32,876 nt of DNA from DATHVI01 sp035461385 (lineage in GTDB: Bacteria > Actinomycetota > Thermoleophilia > Solirubrobacterales > 70-9), in NCBI GenBank assembly GCA_035461385.1, contig DATHVI010000160.1, forward strand, positions 1-32,876, given 5' to 3'. The notes under the pieces were generated by a model. It saw only the letters and a program-made list of their open reading frames with translations. It was not told where the DNA came from and searched no databases. The translations under genes and the position numbers were made by a program. The number at the start of each line of letters is the position of its first letter. Position 1 is the stretch's first letter. Below, piece after piece: positions 22,621 through 28,789 of this stretch.

Positions 22621-22721
22621 TTACGTAGTTTCCCGAAGGGGTCAAAACCTGCAAGAAGCTCTGCTCCCGGCGGCCCCCGTCGCGGGGGGCGCTGATCGCC
22701 TCGTTAGGTTTGACCTCGTCG

Positions 22722-24011
22722 ATGCGCGCGGCGCTACGCCCCCTCCGGCTGCCCGGGTTCACCAACCTGAGCGGCGCCTATCTCGTCAACGAGGTCGGCA
22801 ACTGGCTCGGCGAGATCGCGCTCGCGGTGCTGGTCTTCGACCAGACCGGAAGCCCGATCGCGACCGCGGCCCTGTTCCTCGGGATGCAGTTCGCCCCGGC
22901 CGTGCTCGCGCCGCCGCTCGTCGCCAGAGTCGAGATCCTGCCGGCCCGGATCGCGCTTCCCGGCCTGTACGCGGTCGAGGCGTGCGCCTACGCCGCCCTC
23001 GCCCTGCTCGCGGGCGAGTTCGCGCTGCTCGCGGTGATCGTGGTCGCGACCCTCGACGGGGCCGCCGCCTCGGCCGCGCGGGCGCTGACCCGCGCGGTCG
23101 CGGCGCAGGTGCTCGCGCCGGCGAACCAGCTACGCGAGGGCAATGCGCTGCTCAACCTCGCGTTCACAGCCGGCGCCGCCGGCGGTCCGGCGCTCGCCGG
23201 GCTGCTGGTGGCCGGCGCCGGCGTCCAGGTCGCGCTGCTCGCCGACGCGGCTTCGTTCCTCGCCGTTGCGGCCCTGCTCGCGGCGACGAGGAGCCTGCCG
23301 GCGGCCGAGGTCGAGACCGCGACCCGTGGATGGGCCGATCGACTGAGCCGGGGCGTGCGCTACGTCACCAATCGCCCGGCGCTGCGGCGGCTGCTCGGCG
23401 CCGAGGCGGTCGCGTTCGTCTTCTTCGCCCTCGTGATCCCGATCGAGGTCGTGTTCGCGAAGGAGACGCTCGGGGCCGGCAACGCCGGCTACGGGATCCT
23501 GATCGCGAGCTGGGGCGTCGGGATGGTGATCGGGAGCCTCGTCTTCACCGCCCTGCGGCGGCTGTCGCTGCCGGCGCTGCTCGTCGCGAGCACGCTTGCG
23601 ATCGGGGTCGCCTATATCGCCACAGGGGCCGCACCGAGCCTCGCCGTCGCCTGCGCGGCCTCGGTGGTCGGCGGGGCCGGGAACGGCGTCCAGTGGGTGG
23701 CGCTGGTGACCGCGGTCCAGGAGCTGACGCGGCGCGTCTACCAGGCGCGGGTGCTCTCGCTGCTCGAGGCGCTCGCGAGCGCGATGCCCGGGATCGGGTT
23801 CCTGGCCGGCGGGCTGATCACCGCGGCGCTCAACCCGAGGGTCGCGTACGCGGTCGCCGGGGCGGGGGTGCTCGTCGTGCTGATGCTCGGGATCATGCGC
23901 CTGCGAGGCGTCGACTGGACGAACGAGCTCGGTGGCCGCGGCGGCGCGCAGATTGCAGGTTCGCGTGCAGGGCCCGAGGACGAAGCCGGGACCGTGCTCA
24001 CCGAGTCCTAA
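22722..24011 (+). CDS. Major facilitator superfamily transporter (MFS_3/EntS-like)
   Basis: 429 residues with about twelve hydrophobic segments. The N-terminus (LPGFTNLSGAYLVNEVGNWLGEIALAVLVFDQTGSP) is typical of the MFS_3 group that includes enterobactin exporter EntS and macrolide exporters. The middle loop has TRGWADRLSRGVRYVTNRPALRRLLGAEAVAFVFF, and the C-terminal half QELTRRVYQARVLSLLEALASAMPGIGFLAGG. The substrate is unknown, most likely an exported small molecule. ATG 22722 is preferred to a TTG four codons upstream. A -10-like TAGGTT ends 11 bases before it and no Shine-Dalgarno is obvious. The last 30 residues are a soluble tail. Confidence 0.9.
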   Translation: MRAALRPLRLPGFTNLSGAYLVNEVGNWLGEIALAVLVFDQTGSPIATAALFLGMQFAPAVLAPPLVARVEILPARIALPGLYAVEACAYAALALLAGEFALLAVIVVATLDGAAASAARALTRAVAAQVLAPANQLREGNALLNLAFTAGAAGGPALAGLLVAGAGVQVALLADAASFLAVAALLAATRSLPAAEVETATRGWADRLSRGVRYVTNRPALRRLLGAEAVAFVFFALVIPIEVVFAKETLGAGNAGYGILIASWGVGMVIGSLVFTALRRLSLPALLVASTLAIGVAYIATGAAPSLAVACAASVVGGAGNGVQWVALVTAVQELTRRVYQARVLSLLEALASAMPGIGFLAGGLITAALNPRVAYAVAGAGVLVVLMLGIMRLRGVDWTNELGGRGGAQIAGSRAGPEDEAGTVLTES

Positions 24012-24039
24012 CGATTCGCTAGCATGCCGGCGCGAAAGA

Positions 24040-24172
24040 GCCGCCGAGTCGCCCGCGTAAGGACGGGCGAGCGGGGGAACCGTTGGCGCCCGACGACGGG
24101 ACGCCAGGGGCGAATCGCGATCGCGCGTAGCGCCAGCCCACCGGCGCGAGCCCGCCAGCTAACCCCGTAGGC
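24040..24172 (+). promoter_or_regulatory. c-di-AMP riboswitch (ydaO/yuaA type)
   Basis: Conserved blocks of the family appear in order: GCGGGGGAACC (24071-24081), AGGGGCGAATCGCG (24106-24119), and the 3' block CGAGCCCGCCAGCTAACCCCGTAGGC (24147-24172, shown in two overlapping parts of the consensus). GCGGGG can pair with CCCCGT, and the outer GCC (24040-24042) with GGC at the end. A 5' hairpin TCGCCCG/CGGGCGA sits between. The class binds cyclic di-AMP and in actinobacteria often controls wall-lytic rpf genes, as here. Its 3' end is only two bases from the ATG, with no separate Shine-Dalgarno between. A -10-like TAGCAT at 24020-24025 could supply the promoter. Confidence 0.88.
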
Positions 24173-24174
24173 AG

Positions 24175-25209
24175 ATGAAGATGGGCGTTCGAGCAAGCCG
24201 AGATCACCCCTCCACGATCCGTCGCAACCTGCGCCGGCTGGCCCTCGCCGGGGCCGTGCTCGCGACCTCGGCGTCGCTCGGCGCACCCGGATCGAGCGCC
24301 CAGTCGATCGACGAGCTGAACGCGAAGATCTCCGCCGCCGAGGCCGACGCACGCGAGCTCGCCGCCCGGATCGATGCCCGCACCGGCGCTCTCGCCGCCG
24401 CGTCCGAACGCGCCCAGGCGGCAGCGCTCCGCGAGGCCGAGCTCGCCGCCGTCCTCGCGCGGAGCCGGGCCCGCGAGGCGCAGCTCGCCGCCGAGAGCGA
24501 CGCCGCCGAGCGCGAGCTCGCGATCGCCCGCGCGCGTTTGCGTCGGGCGACGGACGCGCTCGCCGCGCGGCTGGTCGCGATCTACAAGAGCGGCATGCCG
24601 GACGCCGCCTCGCTGCTGCTGAACGCGGACGGCTTCGACGACCTCGTCAGCCGCGCCGACCTCCTGAACCGGATTCGCGAGGCCGATGCCAGCCTCGTCG
24701 CCCGCGTGCGGACGCTGCGCGCGGAGGTCGCCGACCGGCTTGCCGCGCTCGAGGGCGCGAGGGCGGAAGCCGAGGCCCACGCCGACCGCGTCGCCGAGGC
24801 GCACGCCGAGATCGCGTCGGTCAGAGCGGCGGCCGAGTCCGAGGCGGCGGCCCTGGTTGCCGCCCGCCAGAGCCAGCGCGCGGCGCTGGCCGAGCTGCAG
24901 TCGCAGGTCGGAACCTGGACCTCCGAGGTGCAGCGGCTCGAGCAGGTCTCGGCCGAGCAGGCGCAGCAGACGGTTGCGAACTGGGTCGGCGACTGGGCGA
25001 TCCCGCGCTCGATCGTGACCTGCGAGTCGGGCGGGAACTTCGGCGCGCTCAACCCGTCCTCGGGCGCGGGCGGCGCCTACCAGATCCTGCCGTCGACCTG
25101 GCGCGCCTACGGCGGCAACGGCCTCCCCCACCAGGCCTCGCCCGCCGAGCAGCACCGGATCGCGGCGCAGATCTGGCGCGACTCGGGCTCCGCGGCCTGG
25201 GTCTGCTGA
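24175..25209 (+). CDS. Secreted coiled-coil protein with Rpf-like muralytic domain
   Basis: 344 residues. A basic N-terminus and hydrophobic core (LRRLALAGAVLATSASLG) give a Sec signal, with cleavage probably after SSAQ. Residues about 45-265 form a long Ala/Glu/Arg coiled coil like those of PcsB/RipA-type wall hydrolases. The C-terminal domain (about 274-344) resembles resuscitation-promoting factors and transglycosylases: IVTCESGGNFGALNPSSGAGGAYQI, with the likely catalytic Glu284 after Cys283, then LPSTWRAYGG and the terminal AAWVC. The two Cys probably form a disulphide. It should cut peptidoglycan outside the cell, during growth or reactivation. The c-di-AMP riboswitch immediately upstream implies control by wall or osmotic stress signalling. 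ATG 24175 is used; a second ATG lies two codons on. Confidence 0.93.
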   Translation: MKMGVRASRDHPSTIRRNLRRLALAGAVLATSASLGAPGSSAQSIDELNAKISAAEADARELAARIDARTGALAAASERAQAAALREAELAAVLARSRAREAQLAAESDAAERELAIARARLRRATDALAARLVAIYKSGMPDAASLLLNADGFDDLVSRADLLNRIREADASLVARVRTLRAEVADRLAALEGARAEAEAHADRVAEAHAEIASVRAAAESEAAALVAARQSQRAALAELQSQVGTWTSEVQRLEQVSAEQAQQTVANWVGDWAIPRSIVTCESGGNFGALNPSSGAGGAYQILPSTWRAYGGNGLPHQASPAEQHRIAAQIWRDSGSAAWVC

Positions 25210-25260
25210 GCGGCGCGGCCGGCCGTTTCCTGCCGGGTGGTCCGGCGGTTTCGCGTCGCC

Positions 25261-25416
25261 TCAGCCCTCGGGTGGCTGGCGCCGCGCGAGGATGTAGCCG
25301 CCGATCAGGGCGGCCGCGAGGCCGGCGCCGGCGGCGATCCGGATCTGGCGGCCGTAACGGAGCCAGACGATGCGGACGACGAGACGGCCGATCAGCTCGT
25401 AGATGCTCGAGGTCAT
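25261..25416 (-). CDS. Small membrane protein, 51 residues
   Basis: MTSSIYELIGRLVVRIVWLR, a short basic stretch, then one membrane helix (IAAGAGLAAALIGGYILA) and the tail RRQPPEG. The ribosome-binding site is strong: GAGGAGGG lies eight bases before the ATG, the best in its neighbourhood, so this is very probably real despite its size. It starts 50 bp after the argG stop on the same strand and is probably co-transcribed. It is convergent with the Rpf-like gene. I do not recognise a family; similar tiny single-helix proteins are common in actinobacteria. Confidence 0.75.
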   Translation of the reverse strand: MTSSIYELIGRLVVRIVWLRYGRQIRIAAGAGLAAALIGGYILARRQPPEG

Positions 25417-25440
25417 GGTTTCAGCCCTCCTCGGTGATAT

Positions 25441-25486
25441 CCGTTGCCCACCGGCACGGGCTCCCGTTACCCACCGGCACGGGCTC
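25441..25486. repeat. 23-bp tandem duplication across the argG stop codon
   Basis: CCGTTGCCCACCGGCACGGG plus CTC (25441-25463) is followed directly by CCGTTACCCACCGGCACGGG plus CTC (25464-25486): 22 of 23 bases match. The single difference (G25446 against A25469) makes the TAA stop of argG in one copy and CAA in the other. Confidence 0.95.
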
Positions 25487-26738
25487 GAATCCGATGCGCC
25501 ATCCGGCTCTGGAGCGTAAACAGCTCGATGAATCCGGGGCTTGCGGCCTGGCTGAACTCGCCGCCCGACTCCCCGAAGCTCGCCAGCGAGCGATCGTAGA
25601 GCGCGTACGGCGAGCTGCGGGCGACGACCGTGGCCTGGCCCTTGTACAGCTTCACCGTCGCCTCGCCGGTGACCGGCTCGTTCGCCGAGTCCATGTAGGC
25701 GTCGAGGTCGCCGCGCAGCGGGTCGAGCCAGAGGCCGGCGTAGCAGAGGTAGGCCCATTTGCGCTCGAGGACGTGCTTGAGCTCGTTCTGGTGGATCGTC
25801 GAGACCAGCTTCTCGAGCTCGCGGTGGGCGGCGAGGACGATCGCCGCCGCCGGCACCTCGTAGAGGTCGCGGACCTTGAGCCCGACGATCCGGTCCTCGA
25901 TGTGGTCGACGATGCCGACGCCGTGCCTGCGCCCGAGCTCCCCCGCCCGCTCGAGCAGCTCGACGAGGCCGAGGCGCTCGCCGTCGACCGACACCGGGCG
26001 GCCGCGCTCGAAGCCGACCCGGACCAGCTGCGGCTCGTCGGGAGCCTCCTCGGGACGGGTGACGAGCTGGAAGACGTCGTCGCGCGGGGGCTCTGAGAGG
26101 TCCTCGATCGCGCCGCCCTCCGAGGAGCGCCCCCAGAGATTGTCGTCGAGCGAGTACGGCGGCGCCTCGGTGCCCCCCTTGACCGGGATCCCGTGCTCGC
26201 GGGCGTAGGCGATCTCCTCCTCGCGGCCCATCCTCCACTCGCGGACCGGGGCGATCACCCGCAGCTCCGGGTCGAGGGTCGCGATCGTCGCCTCGATCCG
26301 CACCTGGTCGTTGCCCTTTCCCGTGCAGCCGTGGGCGATCGTGTCGCACCCGCGCGCGCGCGCGTGCTCGACCGCGAGCTTCGCGATCAGCGGCCTACCG
26401 AGCGCGGTGAACAGCGGGTAGCCGCCGCCGTAGAGGGCATTCGCCTTGATCGCCGGGAGGACGTACTCGCCGGCGAATTCCTCGCGCGCGTCGGCTCGGA
26501 TCGCCTCGACCGCGCCGAGGTCGCGGGCCTTGCCGACGACGACCTCCCAGTCCTCCCCCGGCTGCCCGAGGTCGACGGTCAGCGTCACGATCTCGGCGCC
26601 GTACCGCTCCTGGATCCAGCGCAGCATCACCGAGGTGTCGAGGCCGCCGGAGTACAGCAGCAGCACCCGGCCGACCTCGGCGGGGTCGGCCTCGTACGAG
26701 GCGATCCTGGGGCTCGGGCGGCGCTCGTCGCTCATCAT
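25467..26738 (-). CDS. argG: Argininosuccinate synthase
   Basis: 423 residues from ATG 26738; a GTG at 26756 and an adjacent ATG at 26735 are alternatives. The enzyme joins citrulline and aspartate with ATP in arginine synthesis. The ATP-binding motif is LLLYSGGLDTSVMLRWI; other family blocks are TLTVDLGQ, HGCTGKGNDQVRIE, IAPVREW, GIPVKGGTEAPPYSLDDNLWGRSSEGG, IVDHIEDRIVGLKVRDLYEVPAA and KLYKGQATVVARSSPYALYD. About 25 residues precede the ATP loop, more than in most homologues, and have no obvious role. The last codons overlap one copy of a 23-bp tandem duplication. It is divergent from the sortase gene (64 bp), and no other arg gene is in the window. Confidence 0.96.
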   Translation of the reverse strand: MMSDERRPSPRIASYEADPAEVGRVLLLYSGGLDTSVMLRWIQERYGAEIVTLTVDLGQPGEDWEVVVGKARDLGAVEAIRADAREEFAGEYVLPAIKANALYGGGYPLFTALGRPLIAKLAVEHARARGCDTIAHGCTGKGNDQVRIEATIATLDPELRVIAPVREWRMGREEEIAYAREHGIPVKGGTEAPPYSLDDNLWGRSSEGGAIEDLSEPPRDDVFQLVTRPEEAPDEPQLVRVGFERGRPVSVDGERLGLVELLERAGELGRRHGVGIVDHIEDRIVGLKVRDLYEVPAAAIVLAAHRELEKLVSTIHQNELKHVLERKWAYLCYAGLWLDPLRGDLDAYMDSANEPVTGEATVKLYKGQATVVARSSPYALYDRSLASFGESGGEFSQAASPGFIELFTLQSRMAHRIRARAGG

Positions 26739-26802
26739 CGGCTCGCAGTCTGCCACGCGGGCGGGCTGGGGCGCGCCCGGGCCCGACTGCGATCATCCAG
26801 GC

Positions 26803-27522
26803 ATGCACCGCCTGCTGCGGATCCTCTCGACGACGCTGATCACCGCCGGGCTCGTCGTCCTCGCCGACGTCGGCTTGACGCTCGCCTGGAAGGAACCGGT
26901 GTCGTCGATCTACGGGTCGCTCCAGCAGGGGCAGGCGGAGGACGAGCTCGCCGACCTCGAGGAGCGGTTCCCCTCGCGCGACGACCTCGCCGCCGCCGCG
27001 GACGCCGGCGGCGTCGCCGCCCGCGCGCGCGTCCTCGCCGACCGGTTCTCCGAGCAGCTGGTCCGCGGCGACGGGATCGGGCGGATCGCGATCGAGCGCA
27101 TCGGCCTCGACGCGGTGTTCGTCGAGGGGACCGACACCGACAGCCTCCGCAAGGGCCCCGCCCACTACGCCCGCGACGACGCGATCGGAGACCAGCGACG
27201 CGGCGACGGGTCGGCGCTTCCCGGGCAGGGGGAGACGGTCGGAATCGCCGGACACCGGACGACCTACCTGGCGCCGTTCCGGCGGATCGACGAGATCCGC
27301 GACGGCGACGAGATCGTCGTCGGGATGCCCTACGGCACGTTCACCTACCGGGTCGAGGGACACGAGATCGTCTCCCCGGAGGCGACCCGTGTCGTCCGCG
27401 ACGTCGACCACGAGCGACTCGTCCTCACCGCCTGTCACCCGCTCTACAGCGCCGCCGAGCGCTACGTCGTCTACGCGCAGCTCGAGGGGATCAGCCTCTC
27501 CGACCCCGGCGGAAGCGGCTGA
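26803..27522 (+). CDS. Sortase (class D/E-like)
   Basis: 239 residues. An N-terminal membrane helix (LLRILSTTLITAGLVVLADVGLTL) anchors it with the catalytic domain outside. The catalytic triad is visible: His151 in GIAGHRTTYLAPFRRID, Cys211 in LVLTACHPLYSAAERYVV, and Arg220 in the same stretch. The order and spacing, with VGMPYGTFTYRVEGHEIV before the Cys, fit sortases E/D of actinobacteria, which attach proteins bearing LAXTG or LPXTG-like signals to the wall or build pili. A charged, helical segment (about 40-88) separates the anchor from the domain. No protein in the window has a recognisable sorting signal, so this is probably a housekeeping enzyme. It is divergent from argG and convergent with a coiled-coil gene 10 bp away. 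Confidence 0.92.
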   Translation: MHRLLRILSTTLITAGLVVLADVGLTLAWKEPVSSIYGSLQQGQAEDELADLEERFPSRDDLAAAADAGGVAARARVLADRFSEQLVRGDGIGRIAIERIGLDAVFVEGTDTDSLRKGPAHYARDDAIGDQRRGDGSALPGQGETVGIAGHRTTYLAPFRRIDEIRDGDEIVVGMPYGTFTYRVEGHEIVSPEATRVVRDVDHERLVLTACHPLYSAAERYVVYAQLEGISLSDPGGSG

Positions 27523-27532
27523 CGCCGGCCTG

Positions 27533-28045
27533 TCACGGCTCCTCGGCGAGCCGCTCGGCGAGCCGCTGCTGGGCCGCGGCGATTCGCTCCGCGACCTCGC
27601 TCTCGACCCTGGCGGCCGTCTCGAGTCGCTCCGCCTCGCCCGCGACGCGCCCGGCGAGAGCGAGGGCATCGGCAACCCGCCATCCGGCGGCGGAGACACG
27701 GCGGCTGAACTCGAGCATCCAACGCTCGCTGTCGGCGATCAGCGCCAGCGCGTGGTCGGTGTGCTCGACCGTCTCGTCGAGCCGCCGCGCGAGCTTCGCA
27801 ACGGCGGCCTCGGCCGCGCGCCAGGCCACCGCCTCGATCCGGTCGGTCGGCTCCTCGGCCGGCGCGGAGAGCTCGTCCTCGACGGCCGCCTGCTCGCGTT
27901 CGAGATCGGCGAGCACCACCCGGAGGCTCTCCGTGACCGAGCGGCGGGCCGCTGCAGCCCGCTCCCGCACCGCGTCGCCGGGCGCCGCCGGCGGGCGCTC
28001 GGCGGCGCCGCCCTCCCCGTTGGGCTCACGGACGTCCTCGGCCAC
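27533..28045 (-). CDS. Coiled-coil protein of unknown function
   Basis: 170 residues from GTG. After a Pro/Gly-rich acidic start (about 1-25) the protein is almost all Ala/Glu/Arg helix: SVTESLRVVLADLEREQAAVEDEL, RIEAVAWRAAEAAVAKLARRLDETVEHTDHALALIADSERWM, ending in a repeated LAERLAERLAEEP. No signal peptide, membrane helix or catalytic motif is seen. It follows the DivIVA-like gene by 53 bp on the same strand and is probably co-transcribed. I infer a structural or scaffold partner of that protein. I do not recognise a named family. Confidence 0.65.
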   Translation of the reverse strand: MAEDVREPNGEGGAAERPPAAPGDAVRERAAAARRSVTESLRVVLADLEREQAAVEDELSAPAEEPTDRIEAVAWRAAEAAVAKLARRLDETVEHTDHALALIADSERWMLEFSRRVSAAGWRVADALALAGRVAGEAERLETAARVESEVAERIAAAQQRLAERLAEEP

Positions 28046-28098
28046 GCGCGAATCGTCCTACACCCGCCGGTCGGCACCGCCGGCCTGGATCCCGGGAC

Positions 28099-28746
28099 TC
28101 AGGCGTCGTCGGCGAAGAGCTCGTCGAGGAGCGGCCCGGGGTTCGCGAGGCCGAGCTCGGCCCGCAGGGCGGCGTCGACCTCCGACCGGCTCGAGCCGCC
28201 GACGACCATCTGGGTGGCGCGGATCAGGGCCGCCTCGCGGAGTCCGCCGGCGGGCGGGTCGGCGCCGGCCCGGCCGGCATCCCCCTGCTGAGACGGGCCG
28301 GCGGCGGCGGCCGGATCGGCCGGCCGCTCTCCGTCCCCCGCTTCCGGCTCCGCAGCCGCCGCTTCCGGCGTCGCGCCCGGGTCCTGGCCGGGGGAGCCGC
28401 TGAGCTTCTCGAGCTCGGCGACGATCGCGGCCCCCTCGGCGCCGATCCGGGCGAAGCGCTCGCGCACGTTCGCCGCCGCAGCCGCGAGGCGCTCGGCCTG
28501 CCGAGCCGTGAGCCGATCGGCCTCGCGCCGGCGCTCGGCCAGGTAGCGCTCGGCCTCGGCCTCCGCGTCGCGGCGGATTTCCTCGGCGGCCCGCTCGGCG
28601 GCGTCGATTATCTCCTGGATCCGCTCCGTCGCGGCCCCGACCGCCTCGTGGAGGCGGCTCCTGCGCGGGCCCGCCGCCGCGAGCCTCGGGCCCTCCCCGG
28701 CGCCCGGCGGCTGCGGCTCGCTTCCGATCCCGTCCACGCCGGCCAC
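28099..28746 (-). CDS. DivIVA-like coiled-coil protein
   Basis: 215 residues from GTG. The central coiled coil (about 32-115: VGAATERIQEIIDAAERAAEEIRRDAEAEAERYLAERRREAD) is the kind found in DivIVA/Wag31-related proteins of actinobacteria. A long Pro/Ala/Gly/Glu linker (about 117-165) leads to a short distinct C-terminal domain: LREAALIRATQMVVGGSSRSEVDAALRAELGLANPGPLLDELF. The classical DivIVA N-terminal lipid-binding motif is not obvious, so the link is only to the coiled-coil part. The C-terminal block, with its ordered hydrophobics, looks like a binding module. It is first in a two-gene coiled-coil unit and divergent from the polysaccharide ligase gene by 43 bp, which suggests a role at the envelope or septum. 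Confidence 0.65.
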   Translation of the reverse strand: MAGVDGIGSEPQPPGAGEGPRLAAAGPRRSRLHEAVGAATERIQEIIDAAERAAEEIRRDAEAEAERYLAERRREADRLTARQAERLAAAAANVRERFARIGAEGAAIVAELEKLSGSPGQDPGATPEAAAAEPEAGDGERPADPAAAAGPSQQGDAGRAGADPPAGGLREAALIRATQMVVGGSSRSEVDAALRAELGLANPGPLLDELFADDA

Positions 28747-28777
28747 GGTATCGAACCGCCGGGGCCCCTGTCCAGAC

Positions 28778-28783
28778 TAGGAT
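28778..28783 (+). promoter_or_regulatory. -10-like TAGGAT giving a probable leaderless transcript
   Basis: TAGGAT ends six bases before the GTG of the ligase-like gene. With normal -10 to start spacing, transcription would begin at the G of GTG. There is no Shine-Dalgarno and no convincing -35 element. Confidence 0.4.
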
Positions 28784-28789
28784 CGCTGA

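Noticed and set aside
24019..25155. A minus-strand frame of about 380 codons across the riboswitch and rpf-like gene
   Set aside because: It runs antisense to a structured riboswitch and a secreted protein with clear domains; composition is that of a shadow.
25441..25486. The tandem 23-bp repeat as a CRISPR or phage attachment site
   Set aside because: Only two directly adjacent copies without spacers, no cas or integrase gene nearby; a simple slippage duplication explains it.
25478..25500. A T-loop-like CTCGAATCC near the end of argG
   Set aside because: It encodes the conserved end of ArgG and has no pairing stem; not a tRNA.
27541..27575. Short tandem repeat CTCGGCGAGCCG
   Set aside because: It encodes the LAER repeats at the C-terminus of the coiled-coil protein; a consequence of heptad coding, not a regulatory repeat.
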